Origin: Gordius sp. MW1
Lineage: Eukaryota > Nematomorpha > Gordioida > Gordea > Gordiidae
Length of the DNA: 64,000 nt
NCBI GenBank assembly: GCA_964036665.1
Contig: OZ038527.1
Span: 6,262,001-6,326,000 of the forward strand
Direction of reading: 5' to 3'
Shown here: positions 32,066-46,221 of the stretch, in pieces
Layout of the letters: the number at the start of each line of letters is the position of its first letter
Position numbering within the stretch: the stretch's first letter is position 1
Program-made: the position numbers and the translations under genes
The notes under the pieces: model-generated
What the model was told of the DNA's origin: nothing
Database searches by the model: none
What the model saw: only the letters and a program-made list of their open reading frames with translations

Positions 32066-35000
32066 CGCCGCTGCCAATATCAAAATCTAATTTCGATCAA
32101 TCCCTCATCTAACATACTATTTTATTTTGATGCTATACCATAACTGTTTTTTACCTTAAAATGCTTAATTTATTTAATTATAGGAATTTAAATTTATGAT
32201 AACATACATAATAGGTAAAATGGCGTTAAGAGTTTGTAATTATTATTAACAATTTATTAAAAATTGTGCGCAGATATCATCTATCTAATTTATTAATTTA
32301 TTATATGTTTGTTCAGCTTTGCTATTTATATATGAGCAAAAAGTAAATAATGAAAATTGTACACAAAAACATATTTTTAAGGAAAGTAGTGTTATTATTT
32401 TCGTATCAATTTTTATTAGCCAACAGATCAATCCATATTTTTTCAATATAATTTTTATTGATACCGTCATGTCATTTACTTAGCAGAACAGAAGATATTT
32501 TGTGCATATGATGCCGTCTCTTATAAAAATATATTTACTGAGCTCAACAGATGATATTTTGTGTATTAGATTATATAAAGCTATTATGGATAAACAAATC
32601 TATCTAATCTTTCCTTCGAAACTTAGTTTGGCACATAAAGTAAAAAAAAATGAAAGCACAAATGTACATAATTTTCAACTATGCATTAATGTTTCTGTGT
32701 AGTGGGCCAAATGTTTATAAAAAAGGTTAAGTAGTTTTTATGATTTATTATAAAATAATCGGATGAATTTAATAAAACTAATCAACAACGCTAGAATATT
32801 TATTGCGAATTATTTGGTAAGTGTTTTCGTAAAAAAACAACTTTGCCAAATATTCACTTAATCAATCAAGCTCCTCGATTAAGAGAATATCCTATATTAA
32901 TACTTTTGCGTTTTGAAATAAGGTTAAAGTATTCACTTTTGGAAAAACCGGTTAATATAGATTTTTAAGTAAAGGAACGGGAATTAAGCTTTATCTAGTT
33001 TGATTACAAATTTCCAGTTTATATGTTGAATGTAATTGATAATTTTTAAAAACATACATATTTAACTACATTTATTGTAGTATGCAAGAATGGCCTCTTA
33101 AATATGGATTTCAAATGTTTAACAGCTATTAATGTTCTAGCACATTGTATTAATCCCTCTAGTGTTTAAAAACCTTTTTATGGGCGGAGCCAGAATTTAG
33201 ATTAAATTGTGGATATTATAAATATGTATGGAAAAAAAGAAAACTAAGAATTTAGAGGGGGCAGGTGCCTGTCCTTGTCTATCCTTGGCGACACCCTTTT
33301 GAGAATAAACTTTCTAAATATTAACAATGCGAATTAAATGTGGCACCTATTTGAATAAAAACCCAAACCAACTTCGATGTAATTAATATCCCTTTTGGGT
33401 TAAGTTATTTGACCAGGCTAGTTAGTAGTTTCTTTGAGTCGCTGCTCAATAATATTTTCGCTTCAGCGCTCATTTTTTTACTTAACTACCCACGCAATTA
33501 GGATTAATTTGTCAAACCGCTCTTCCGCTATATTATTTTTATCAAAGGCCTCTTTCTTTCTTTGGACTTAATTCAAGTTTTCAATCCTATTTTGCCACCG
33601 CTTTACGCTTAATTGACTCTAGTTGCGGTTAAAAAGACAAATTATCATATTACCAACTTGACCAAATAAGATATTAGTGGGATGATTCAATTTTCGCAGA
33701 GAAAATATCGTATTGGCTCTATTTTTGTATTAAAAAATACAGAGAAAATGGAAGCCACTGGATTGCAAATTGGATTTAATAAAGGATCAACTTTGGTTAA
33801 TCAGCCAAATGTTTTATCTTATTATTAATTTCTTCCCAATATTTTTTATCTCAAATAAATATTTTAGGGCGCGTAAAATAGAATCAAAAGTTTGTTATCA
33901 TCAGAAGTTGACAGACAGAGATTTAGGGTAGGACGTAGGAGGGAATCTAATTTGCAGCTGAATAAAGCAATGTATTCTAACAATACTTTTAACTTTGTGT
34001 TAGGATTTTTAGATTTCAATACATATAAGTAAATATATCAAGCCACACAAATATTATTCGAGGCAGTGACAGCAGAAAAATCCCGTATGTAAGGGTGTGT
34101 GTGTCATTTTTTAAAACGAAATCAGACAAATATCTTGCGAATGAAAGTGAGCTAATGTAAATTTCAGCGTGAAAAGCACGTTCTTTAAACCATTGAAAAT
34201 CAAAAAATTAACTTTATTAAAGATTTAGAGCGGATCAAAGCGCCCCTATAGCAAGAAATAATTGTTTACAATTTTTATTTATACGGCATCCAAATGGGTC
34301 TATTAAAAATTATTGTATGGGAAGCGTGAAAGGGGCACATATAAAATTAGTGGAAACCTTGTAGAATCACGATAAAATAAATCGTTCCCTGTTCTAGAGT
34401 TTGACCCTGCTGGAAACATTAGTTTTACAGTTTTCCAAAAATAAAAACACCATTTTTCACTGATAAAGAATTATATGTGATGCCAAAAATTTGAGTACGG
34501 CGGGGGCCTTTGAAACAAAACTTTTTAAGGAATAAGCAGAGAGGAGCGATATAATGGGGCTCAAAAACCTCAATTGGGAATTTAATTCACATTTACCTGG
34601 TGATATGATTTACATGAATATAGGGTATAAGGTATAATCAAAATTTAATTAATACTAATTTTTATCGAACTTTGTAATGAGGTAAACAAATATTGCACTT
34701 AAAAAGTGTGTTTCCTGGATGTGGCAATAAACTAATACATCAGGTTTTTTAGACTTAATCGGCTCGCCCTTAATTTCTTATAAATCATAGATCCGGGTCT
34801 AGCCCGCTATTTTTTACATTGTTCGGGCCTGGCTGTTAAAATGTTAAATCAAATTTTTTAATTAATAACAAATAATTATATATATGTTAAAATGTTTGAT
34901 AATAATAATCATGTAAAAAATCATCAATATTCTTGGTCTCAGGCGGGCTTTTATCTCTTCGGGAAAACCTCTCACGAGTCGGTCGCTCTTGAGGCCCGAA

Positions 35001-35719
35001 TACAGAAAACTATATATGCCAAATATAAAATTTTGGAAACCTTATGCAAGGTCAAATTTATTGAACTTTAATTTTCAATCATATCAAAAGATTACACTTT
35101 TTAGGGTTTACTAATTTAACATTCGCGGATTGTTTTATGAAATATTGATGAAAAATCAATATTGATTAAATCATTATTGTGAATTAAATAAGTAGAAAAT
35201 TGAAAAAACAATTTAAAAACACACCCTTTTTGATACATTAAAATACGTCATTTTTTAAAATATTATAAGGGCCGGAGACGAGATTTATTTATCTAGGCCG
35301 GACCTGAGCCCGCTTAGATAGCTTCTGGCCCGGCCCGTCCAGCCCGGACACGTAACATTTTTTAGGCCTGTGAACCAGGCTTTTAGGCCCATCGGAGGGC
35401 TGGCTGTGCAGATCTTTATCACACTATGCCGTCGTTTTAAAGTATAAGAAAATCAGCGAAAAATAATAGCTTTTAAATGAAGTCGGCACAATATATGGTT
35501 TAATCACAAAGTTGGCTTGGAACTCACACACTCACTACGACGAATGTTGCCCGTGACTTTATTCCAGTCAATAGTTTACCTCTGCCTTAATGCTGTTTCA
35601 AACGCCTAATTCTTTTTATAAAAACTATAATATACCAATAGAATTTTCATGAATAAAGGATTTAAAAAGGTTTCTTCTTCAATTCATGGATTACCTGTTA
35701 ACGAGTTCAAGCATGACAT
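32066..35719. other. Long AT-rich region without recognised gene
   Basis: I see no convincing exons or elements of the families described here. GC-richer hAT-like patches (GGCTCGCCC, CGGGCCTGGC, GGCCCGGCCCGTCCAGCCCG) occur around 34755-34830 and 35270-35400. A MITE-like TATGGGCGGAGCCAGAA lies at 33178. Confidence 0.4.
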
Positions 35720-35930
35720 ATTTTCAAAAAATAAAAATATTAATATGTTGCTTATAGCTCTTTGTCACAGTTGGTGGTAAGTTTTTTTGGAAATTGGATA
35801 AGGGATGGCGTTCAGCCTTGTTGACGATGTGATATATTTTTACATCTTTTGAGATGTCGTGAGCGGGGTTTGAACCGTGAGCTCCTGTTTCAAAGACGAA
35901 ACCTATACCACACCCCTCGGCCCTTGACAT
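35720..35930 (-). mobile_element. tRNA-derived SINE
   Basis: On the minus strand, GGGCCGAGGGGTGTGGTATA, GGTTTCGTCTTTGAAACAGG and CACGGTTCAAACCCCGCTCA resemble a tRNA with an A box (TGGTATAGG) and a B box (GGTTCAAACCC). A tail without tRNA character follows (AAAGATGTAAAAATATATCA). The stems do not pair well enough for a functional tRNA. A frame crossing it (35724-35996) is not a gene. Confidence 0.7.
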
Positions 35931-37049
35931 GTTCTCAAAAAATATTCCTTCAAAATCGATATGGTGGTAATAATAGATGATTACAAAGGTAAACACGGGT
36001 TTAATGGTGAAAATCCGCGGTCGTTTACCACTTAGGTACCCGAGCTATTTGAATTTAAAAACGATATAAATAAGGGCTCCTATTTTGTTAAAGTTAATGC
36101 GCCTCCCCCCTTCCGTTGTTTAAATATTTAGCTTTTTGACGACTTTAAAAACAATATAACATGTCCTATGCAATATGCAAGTTTGAAGACCTATTATAAA
36201 CAAGGAACATTGTTTGAGCAAAGTGTAAGCTCGAAAAACAAATAATATCTCAATAAGATATTACGCGGAAAAATTAATTATAAATCGATAGGGATAACTC
36301 TTGTATTAATAGTGAGAAAAAAAACATATGAAAATAATGATTATTTCATATACCCACCGGAACCCTTAACTTTATAGTTTTAAACCTGGAGGCGCACTCA
36401 TATTTTTTGACGTCGCGCCTCGTCGAAATTGGTATCGAATGAGTTGCTCCTAATCCCACTTTGCCGAATTTTATCTACTTTTAACGGATTAGCACTCGGC
36501 AGGGGATTATTTTCCGAAGGTTTTGACTGTCATCTATCTAGTTTTATCGTGATCGCCTCAGCATTTACCTCTATAATTTTCACTGCCCCCCCCCCCCCCC
36601 CCCCTTTCATTTACTAATGGATCGCTCGCCCGCTGAAGGACTCATAGAAATGAATACACTCTAAGCCTGACGCTTTTATCAAGCAACGTGGATGACTATT
36701 TTAAAAACCTTTAATTTATCAATCTATACCTTTAATAGCGCAAATGCATCAGCTTATCGGGGTTATTTATTTGGTTAGATTTTAAAAGAGAGCGAGAGAG
36801 AGAGAGAGAGAGTTTGGCAATTGATGTTATTAGCTCTTTAATAGCTGTCGTCAGTGTATTCCCCCGCTCTCCTCTACGCTCCTTTCCGACAATGCACATT
36901 GTATAATGAATACATTGTGCATTTCGCCTTATTTCCGCAAACATTATCTAAAACTCTTTGAGCAACCGCCTCTAAAATATTCGATAAAATTAAGATCGGA
37001 TCGGGAAACTAGATAAATTTTTGCCCGAACTATTTGGACATTTGTTGTT
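35931..37049. other. AT-rich DNA with a C20 tract and GA repeat
   Basis: A C tract at about 36585-36604 and (GA)n at about 36786-36811 are the only clear features. The plus frame at 36429-36617 ends in a Pro run caused by the C tract and is doubtful. Confidence 0.45.
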
Positions 37050-37259
37050 ATGGGAAATTCTGGGAGTAATTTACCCACTTCCGCCTCAAAATTCGATCTC
37101 AAGCTAGGCTCGGGGACGGCAAACACTAATTACGCGACCATAGGGGTTCAGGCTACGGGATCTAGAAACAGTTATAGCGCTAGCGGTTTTATACTGCCCA
37201 TTAAATCGTCGGGCAAAAAGAAGATTAATATCAATCAAAACGACGCGAGTGAGAAATGA
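37050..37259 (+). CDS. Possible small N-myristoylated protein or first coding exon
   Basis: A 69-residue frame starts MGNSGSNLPTSASK, where Gly2 and Ser6 fit the N-myristoylation consensus. It is rich in Ser, Gly, Asn and Thr and ends with a Lys cluster (SSGKKKININQ). Base composition is more balanced than in the surrounding AT-rich DNA, which favours real coding. Near the 3' end GCGA|GTGAGA would be a good splice donor, so it could be a first exon rather than a complete gene. No domain or family is recognised. The alternative is a chance open frame. Confidence 0.35.
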   Translation: MGNSGSNLPTSASKFDLKLGSGTANTNYATIGVQATGSRNSYSASGFILPIKSSGKKKININQNDASEK

Positions 37260-38443
37260 ACATTCTTTTTAATATACTTTTAACTCTATCATTTGGCTAC
37301 AAACTTACTCGTCGTTAACATAAAAATTGCACGACCGATTTTAGAATCTTGATTTTTTCGTCTCTACTAGTCAATAATTTTTTTGTTGTACAATTTTTGG
37401 CTTTGATTTGTATGGAACTTGCAAATAAATTTACACAAACGCGCGCATCTATCATATTAATATGCACTATTTGTTTTCATTAAACTGAATTTTATTAACA
37501 GCATGTTTTGTCATTTTGTTTTAACGCTAGTTTAAGAGTTAATTGCCAAATGAAAGACCTTACTTTGTATTAATTGTATCATAGATTTTCGAAATTTGTT
37601 TAATTGGATTTTAAAAACTTAAAATGAATCGACAAGTACATGATATATCACAAAAATTTGTCAAAATGCTTTAGGCCATAATTAATTTTAAAGAATACAA
37701 TCTTTGCTTAAAGTCAACTTAAGATCGTACAATTAAACTATTGCTTACGTAAGACAAATTGATAAATCGACGGGGCAAAATATCCTATTCGTTGAAAAAA
37801 AGCGACGAGTGGTGTAAATTTGTCATAATTAATGTCATTTTTTGCTATGACTTTTGGATATTTAATGACATTTTCGATGTTTTCAATTTTAGCGCTGTCA
37901 TTATTGTTTTTTAAAGGGGTTTTTAAGCTCTAATTAAAACGCGTAAATGGCTCGTGATTTTTAAACTAAGATCTTTCTCGCCCAGCAAGCTAAAGTACCA
38001 ACCACTCTTCTAACAATAAAAATAAACCTCCATGCTATTGAAATATTCATACAAATCACTCTGTAAAATTACAATTTATTTTAAATGCGAAAAGCAAAAA
38101 TTTATTAAATAAAATTAAGGGATTAAAAACTTTAATTGCGACCTGCTGCCAATTCAAAAGAGCTATAAAGCCACAAATTTATTGATTTCTAAAATTTTAC
38201 CTATAACACATATAAGTGAAATCTAATAATTAACCTTAGCATTACCGGTACTGAACAAAGTCATTAACTGATTATTCACGTGATTATATGAGATTTTATT
38301 ATTTGTTTAAAATAAGGGGTCGCCCGTTCAATTTTAAATTTAGCGAATATGAAACAAATTACCAACCTAATTTTAAGTGACGTCCCCTCCCCTCCTGCGA
38401 GGCCATAGGACAACAATTAACTCAAAATTGATTTTTATATATT
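37260..38443. other. AT-rich DNA with a possible tRNA-like relic
   Basis: On the minus strand, 37960-38017 reads GAGTGGTTGGTACTTTAGCT, GGGCGAGAAAGATCTTAG and TTTAAAAATCACG, an order reminiscent of a degraded tRNA-derived SINE head. Otherwise nothing is recognised. Confidence 0.35.
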
Positions 38444-38610
38444 CATGGGCGTAGCCAGCATTGGGATTAGAGGGTGGGCAATAATGATTTAGGGACGGGC
38501 AAAATGATCCTTTTTTGAAATTTTAGCCATAATTTTAATAAATTTTAACAAATTTTGGATTTAGAGGGGGGCAGCCGCCCTCCCTGCCCCCCCCCCTGGC
38601 TACGCCCATG
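38444..38610. mobile_element. hAT MITE of the GGCGTAGCCAGG family
   Basis: Ends are CATGGGCGTAGCCAG and CTGGCTACGCCCATG. Perfect 8-bp TSDs TATATATT lie at 38436-38443 and 38611-38618. The body has GGGGGGCAGCCGCCCTCCC near the right end. Confidence 0.92.
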
Positions 38611-40843
38611 TATATATTGTTTGCAAGAGAACGAACCCAAATTAATATATTATTAATGAGAAGGAAGCATATTTATATACAAGTCCCCTACAATGCTATG
38701 TGTTCTAATTTACTATTTGTTCAATATATCGATTTTACGAATATAATTATATTTTTTAATTTAACCCCTTATGCACGGACTTTCTTTATGAGGGAGTCAA
38801 AAGTTGGCTGCCCTGCTGCGTATAAGATATTAATATTTAATGTTTTAATTAATTTTCCGAAGCGATATTTTAGGCGAGCCTGACCTCATTGCACCCAAAA
38901 TATGCCAAATAATGCAAAAACATATATATCTAAATTTTAAAAAATGGCAATTTAATTGTGGAGTCCGAGCCGCAATTGTTAAATTTGAATTTTTTATGAA
39001 TATAATTAATGTCGTTTTCGGTGTCCCATAAAATCTTTTACTAATCCTAATTTTAATTTACTCTAATCCTATGCTTAAATCAATCATTCCTTTCATCTAA
39101 CGAGCACATAAATTTATCGAGTCTTTTTTACCAATTAAAGCTTCTTTTACCTTAAGCTTAACTTTGTGACCAGACTTTTCGCATTTTTTAGTCTAAAACC
39201 AAGACTTTTTTTTTATAAATTCTCAACTATTCGCTATTCGAGAGGCAGCTCCGATTGCAAAACCTAGCTTTTCAATAAATAGGGAGTGGGATGGTTAAAG
39301 TAGTGACTTTGAATTTAAATTAAAACTTTGCGACTTGCATACAAATGTTTACAACTGCGTCCCCACTACAATTACGAGTGATTATTATTGTACGTATATG
39401 TAGCATTATGGTGAAAAATTTAAGAGTGAACACATCAATATAATACTTATAGATAACGCTTAAAATTAAAAAAAGTTATGCTGCACAATAAGTTAGTTTC
39501 TTAATAAAATGTATTATTTTGCGGCCGAATTATAGAATTTTTGCATTTTTTGAAATTTGTATAAATATTTTTTCATATACAAAGTTATTAAAAGGTTGGT
39601 TCCTATTACCCGATCATACCCAGCAAACGCTAAATTTAATATCCAACTCGACCCGAAAATTGAAATTCAACCGAAACCCAGCCCCCCTCCCCCAAAAAAA
39701 ATTTATATCAGCTTTCAACCCGACCTGATTCAAATATATTTTGGAAATAACCAGATTTTACAATTTTGAACGAAAATTCAGCAGCAATGACAAGATAAGC
39801 TAGTTAACCTTTATTTCTTTAGCAACAATTTACCAAAAGCAAGGCAGAGTTTGCAGAATTATTTTTTTCAGCCTGAGCTTCACAAAATTACTTGTTATTA
39901 AATCAACTCGAACATGACTCAAATTTTTTTAAAATTTCTAACTTGAGGACGTAATTATTTTTTAAATTTTAACTCCAGATTTCAGGATCCTTGCAAAATT
40001 CCTTTACATAACGTATACCTGAAAAAAGATGAAATTAAAGTAAAATATTGGCGCCTTTGACTCTAGCAATGTGTCGCAAGTTTTTAACTCTTTCCTAGGG
40101 AGGCTAGGGGTATGTCGCCCCCCCCCTCAATATTCCAAATTTAATTATCAATAAAAATGTAGCATAACCTAAAATATCAGCATTTTGCCTCCCTATACAT
40201 TTTAATAACGATCCTTGGTAAAACTAAGATGAAAATGAGTGCATTTTGGGTCAGTATATTAAAAACGTTATTTTTGGATATATTCCTTTTTCTAAAATCA
40301 AGAACTTTGGCTGCATTCCTGTCTAATAACCAAAAAATTTTACCTCTGCCGCTATAATTTTTTCGTAAATAAGGTCAAGGCTACGTTTATGACTTTAAAT
40401 TCCCCAGAGGATATTTAAATTACCAAACATCACGCTTTTAAGCCGTAATTTGAAAGTTGGCTCATATTAATAAATTTAAAATTTTACAGAAATTGACCTT
40501 ATCTATGTGGTCATTTTATAATATATGCAATTTATGTGCTTACTATCGGAGAAAAATTAAGTAGTGAGTGTAGTGTCCCACTTGTTAATTGCTATAATAA
40601 AAAGTTACAATTTTAGAATATTATTTTATAATATAGGGAGTTTTGAACATGGGTTCCATAGAGGGCCAAATACCACCCGAAAATAGTTTTAATTAAAAAA
40701 TTATCATTTTACCTCTCCCCTCCCTGACCCATTCCAAACTTTTTTCCTTTTAAGCCACCACCCTTTTGTCAATCCAAATTTTTGGCATACACATCAATTT
40801 GAACGTTAGTTGGACTTGAAAACAAACCCCTATAGTCGTAAAC
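38611..40843. other. AT-rich region without recognised gene
   Basis: A weak hAT-like patch (CTCGACCCGAAAATTGAAAT and AACCCGACCTGATTC) lies at about 39645-39730. Short open frames have no recognised motif. Confidence 0.4.
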
Positions 40844-41087
40844 GAATCGGGGTCAAAGTAGCAGAATGATGAAAAAGTAGTAGAAAAATATTTTTTTAGA
40901 TTATCAATATATTAGAATTAAATCTCAAATGGGGAGGGAATTTGATGTGCAAATAACCCTAACCCTAACCTAAAACGCCAACCTAAAACACTAACCCTAA
41001 CCCTCCTGAATATGTTAAGTCCTGACCAATCTTGATCAGTTCTGACCAATTTATCTGCTATTTTTCTCCTACTTTGACCGGGTGCCA
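40844..41087. mobile_element. hAT MITE (CGGGGTCAAARTAGCAG ends) with perfect TSD
   Basis: Left end GAATCGGGGTCAAAGTAGCAG is cut short here to GAATCGGGGTCAAAGTAGCA. The right end is its imperfect complement, CTCCTACTTTGACCGGGTG. 8-bp duplications TCGTAAAC lie at 40836-40843 and 41088-41095. The body includes TCAAATGGGGAGGGAATTTG and CCCTAACCCTAACC telomere-like runs, and closes with TGACCAATCTTGATC. A second copy is at 60191-60425. Confidence 0.9.
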
Positions 41088-41095
41088 TCGTAAAC

Positions 41096-41749
41096 ATAAT
41101 AACTTTTAATAAAAATATGGAACAATATTTTCGAGTCAATATTTTTAGCGCGACGCAAGGTACGCACGTATGGACGAATGACGCACTTTAGGTACACGAA
41201 GGCTGCCCAATGTGTCACGAATTATTGTCGCATCACAAACATTTATAAATAAATCCGCACCTGGTTTTCTTCACATCCCGTTCCGATCTCTCATAATAAT
41301 TATGTTGTTTTGTTAAATTTCAATATATTGTTTTTGTGATCCATTATTTAGTAGTATTAGAAAGAGTGTTATGCATAAAATCCAATGAGTGACGACCATT
41401 TATCGATTAAATATTTGAGCCCGAATTAATTTACAAACATTAGATTTTTGAAGTTTAACGAAAATTTTGCGTTTTGCCGAAACTTTTAAAGAAAACGAGT
41501 TTGTGTTGTTTATGTATTGTTTTTTTTCAATAGCTCAATAATTTTTTTTAAAAATATTGCAAATATTGGTTAATTTTTTGCGTGTGGATTGTTAGTATAG
41601 ATCACTTCAAGCTAAACAAACAGCCCCTTGCAAATATTAATTTTAAAACACCTTATAAATTTAATGCGCATGATAAAAAATACCTGACACTTATATGCCA
41701 CTAAAATAAAGTAGAATTCATCCTATTAATGAGATGTGTGAGGCTGATG
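41096..41749. other. AT-rich DNA without recognised feature
   Basis: No gene or repeat family recognised. Confidence 0.45.
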
Positions 41750-41904
41750 CAGGCGCGTAGCCAGGATTTTCTTCCGGGGGGGGGATATCCAATTTTTTTT
41801 TGTAACATTATTATTTCAACATCAAAAAAAAAACGTTAAATATTTTTTTTCGGGGGGGGGGGAATTTCCCGTTCCCCCCCCCCCCCCCGCTGGCTACGCC
41901 ACTG
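41750..41904. mobile_element. hAT MITE of the GGCGTAGCCAGG family, CAG...CTG tips
   Basis: Ends are CAGGCGCGTAGCCAGG and CTGGCTACGCCACTG. Perfect 8-bp TSDs GGCTGATG lie at 41742-41749 and 41905-41912. This copy keeps the CAG-type tip usual for hAT elements. Most other copies have CATG tips. Confidence 0.92.
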
Positions 41905-41912
41905 GGCTGATG

Positions 41913-44900
41913 AATAAAGGCCACTTTTCGGGTGTCAGGCTTAATAGTAAGTAGTAAGCCTCAGACTTAGCACGGTCCACGAGTTTACTTACATATTTAT
42001 TGGTTTCTAAGTTCGCTTTCCAGCGACGAATGAAAAAGGAACCTCGGTAAAATTAGGTTTAACCAGAGCCCACAAACATGGATATATATAAAGAAAAAAT
42101 GTGCCTTTGCTACAATTTTTATTTATTCATTCCAAATAATTCTATTATTCTTCTTCAATCTGGGCTCCTTATATCGGCCAATAAATATTAACAACCCTGT
42201 CAAGTGTTTTGGGAGTTATATGTTCTAAATTTTGACGCAAGGCATCCAGATGATCGAATTGTATTAATTTTTCAGTTGCAATAACTTTCCATTTCATTAA
42301 GACAACTTGGAAAAATTTGCTTAAAGCCACTAATAAACCTTTAATAAACCTTCTTATAAGGTTAATAATTAAAACCTAGGCGCCGATTTAAATATTCTTG
42401 CTTTAATTATTGATTGATCGCTTAACAATAATTTGCCATAATTTATTTTTTAAATTTTGTAAACAATATTTCCTTCAGGGATGAGCCCTTAATGTTATTA
42501 GTTATTTTAAAAAAGTGGCCGGGGAACGGCCATCAATTATTCTCTTCTCACCCAACAAAATTTATTTTTGTGGGAAAAATGGATATTTGAAGCTAGCATA
42601 CCAAAATGGCTAAAAGCTGCGGGCCCAAGCATAAAAATGGATTTAACCTCTGGCCGGGGTCAGGCAGATCAAAATTAAACAGCAGTCATATTAGTATGTT
42701 TGCGGCAAATATTAAGGCAAACTCATAGTTTGGCCTTGGGCCGGGGTCAGATAAATTAAATATGGAACGAGCTTTAAAAAGGTGAAATTTACAAAAATAA
42801 GCAGCAAAAATAAATAATAATAAACAACTATTGGCTTTTGCCCTGGGTCAGACAAATTAGAAGTATACAACGATTTTCATTTATTTGTAGGAAATTATTT
42901 AGCCAGTTTCGCAATTATCCCTTATAAAGCAACAAGCTGTATAATTTGTCAAAAGAAATTTATTAATAATAAAGATAATTAATCGGAGCACAAAAATAAA
43001 AATGGAGATTGGGCTCGGGCGAGGTCGGAAGAATGATTGTTAGTCGGCGGTCACTAGCTAGTCTATATGCTAAAATAAAATAAAAGGCTTTTACATACGC
43101 ATAAATCTTCATTGCAATTGAAACCCCGCATAAGTTTCTATAACTAGAAACCCAAGTTGGACAGGACGGACGGACGGACAGGACAACGAAAAGCGAGCGC
43201 ATAAATTGCAAAACAATTAATATTTGGATTCAAAAAAAGGAGAGTTGACTCCAAGCAACTGGCTACGCCCAGGCGCAAAATAGCAAAAAATTTTAATAAC
43301 TTATTTTTTGAACGTCATAATTCTGATATCACACGCGAAATAGTAAAACTTTAAGAAAAGGAAACCTTTTAAGCGATTTAAAATTTTATCTAATTTCCTA
43401 TCCGTCTGTTTGTAAAATGGAGTTTAATTAAAAATTATTAAAGATTTATGATTAACAACAAAATTTTGTAAATGCATTTATAGAGTTCGGGAGGCCTTAA
43501 CAGGTACATATTTAATTAGTGAAAATGAATCTTCAATTTATAAATTGTAACATTATAAAAACAGTATATTTGTGATGCCTGCAGTGGTGCCAAGCTCCTC
43601 TAATTTTTTAGTCTTCACATTTCAATTTAATTCGCCGTGATATTAAAAAATAGATCAATTGACCTTCTAGTTTTTAACGGAATTTATTTAAAGTAGTCGA
43701 AATCGTAGTGTCAAAAAAATAAAATTGTTTTATTATACACTTAAAACTTTGGCATTTTATAATTACACTGAGATGAGTTCGATGTATTGTGATAAATTAA
43801 CTTTTGTTTCGAAAAACGTTTTTTAAAGTTAGATAAATCTAATTGCGCCAATTATGGTCAAAAGAGAAAGGGAAGATTTTGGACAAATAAGCAAATGGCG
43901 CATAAAGTTAATTTTAATAAAAGGATCTCAAACGGAACACAGTTTTTAAATAATGAGATGAAACGCTCTTTTTTTATTTTAACATCAAAGCAATTTAAAC
44001 TTTAAACGAGGCCAATGGTCGTTTTGCTGCAATTTTTGGTTGTCTTTGAGATCCATAGAAATCGATATGTATCGGTTAAAAATTTTTTTTCAAACATTTT
44101 ATTTTTACGAATAACGAAGGATGTCAAGAAACGTTGATTTACAGTTAAGCATAATTGGCTTTGCATTTTTGGAATTTAAATTAAATCTTAAGTAATGCTC
44201 TTCAATTTTGTAACAAAAAATAAATGCTCATTCAAATAACTGTTTGATATAATTTATACGGATAAAATTGTTTAAATAAATAAAATAGTATGTTTTAAAT
44301 TTTTTCCAATACAAGCATGAAAATTGTATGCCTTTAAAAAGAAGGCATCGCATTTTAGATGGAAAAGAATTTTCAAAGAAATATCAAAGATATAAACCAA
44401 CATGGGCCAGGCTAGTTTCGATTTAAAAATTATACTGATTTATTCATTTATAGTGGTAAGGGTCGATTGGGAATCTTTTTAGCTGAATTCAATAAGGGTT
44501 TATATTAATTGCCTATAAATTTTACCTTTGTTAGCTAATTTGGTAAAACTTTTAGAAATGCAAAGGACGATTCAAATATTTACATAAGAAATAGTATTCA
44601 TGGTTAATAGAGTTATGATAATTTGGGAATTCTGTACTACATAGGGAGCATAAAGCTACAACCTTCTCATATCCAGCGATTAAAATTTCATATGTAAATT
44701 ACATCATGATCAAGCTATATTTTTCACATATAAATGGCTTTTCGTTAATCGTGAATATTTGTTTTTAAATTATGTCAAAACGGCCGGGAAAGCCCCCAGA
44801 ATGTTTTTTATATATCTAAAATTGGACGGTTGGAAAGTTTTGGATGCATGATTAAAATGCAAACTGCATTTTATCGAATACATTTGCAATAATTTTGTTT

Positions 44901-45979
44901 GTGGTAAAATATGGATTTTATAGAAAGGTCGGCGAATTTTTGATGCTTTCATTATAACAAATTCATATGCATTAAGGGGGATATTTTAAAAATCTTTCTA
45001 TTATAGCCGAGTGTTAAAAAATCGAGCTCATAGCAAATTGATAAATAAAATTTATTATGAAATAAATTACTACGCGACCAAATAGCAGTTATATCCTTGC
45101 AAATAGTTTTTCATCGGCCCGATCGCTCGACCCTAATATCTTTTGACTCCACCCGATCCCGAAAAATATTTTATTTTGTGCCCGGCGCGATATATCTGAG
45201 ATGAAAATGCTATTAAGCTCGATTTTTGAGGAGGAATCTGCGGAACAATAGAAATGTTTTTGTTCTTTGATCACATTTTTAATTTTAAGCAATTTTAATT
45301 AAACCATATTATACCATATACATATGGCTAAAGATCAAATTTTATTATTTGTAGTTTAAATCAAAAATAATAATTATACAATACAAGGTACCCCGGTCTA
45401 CAACTAGCTTTAGTTATTTATAATAACTAATTATAAATTGCTAAATCAACGATGATTTTTTTTTTAATTATTAATTTAAAATGAAAATATGTCACAGCAT
45501 GGTTAGAGCTTAAGGTGAATATGAAAAAATTGAAAAATTTTACAATTCAGAACAAAAAGAGGAGGGGCCGAAATTTGTAAGAATAAAATGTGTTTTTATT
45601 GTGATTGCTAAAATCAATTTATAATATTACAAAATCATGCTAAAGTATATTATAATGCGTTAAAAAAATTTATGTTTACATTTTGCATCAAATATAAACA
45701 ACATTTATTTAAAGACTATTTTATCTACGGCGTTCCCGCCTAATTTATTAATATTTTCCAATAAAATAATCCGAAATAATAATTTTTTAAACCAACATTT
45801 TTATGTTTGGAGATATCATCACTTTGAGCTAGAACTTCATATCATTTAAGCAATTTCCACATAATTATAATATCAAGTTAAAAGCCCCACACTTTTTTAG
45901 TCTACATTTTTTTTCACGTGGGTATTCATTATTATGAATTTTGCTCAAAATAAATTGCATTGTTAGTTTATATAGGTGA
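41913..45979. other. Long AT-rich region without recognised gene
   Basis: Loosely repeated GGCCGGGGTCAG-type motifs occur at about 42652, 42738, 42840 and 43015. A solo composite-element terminus with (GGAC)n and GCATAAATTGCAAAACAATT lies at about 43140-43220. GGCTACGCCCAGG at 43260 is a lone MITE tip. No coding exons recognised. Confidence 0.4.
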
Positions 45980-46221
45980 CCTCCAGTTAGAGCCCTGCAC
46001 GGGCCGCCCTAAACCCGACCCGGCCCGAGCCCGACCCGATCGGGTTTCGGGCCGGGCTAGGACAGAATCTTATAATATAATCGGGCCTCGGGCTTGGGCC
46101 CCGCCTGATGCGGAGGCCCGACTCGAGGCTCGAGCCCGACCCGAATTGAAATAAAACAAATTAATCTTTTATAAAATAGGATTTAAATAAAACTGAATAA
46201 TAACTATTTTTCGCACAGCGT

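Noticed and set aside
36429..36617. Plus-strand frame ending in a proline run
   Set aside because: The proline run comes from a C20 tract; no other support.
40950..41005. Interstitial telomere
   Set aside because: Only a few degenerate CCCTAA units, and they are part of a MITE with defined ends and TSD.
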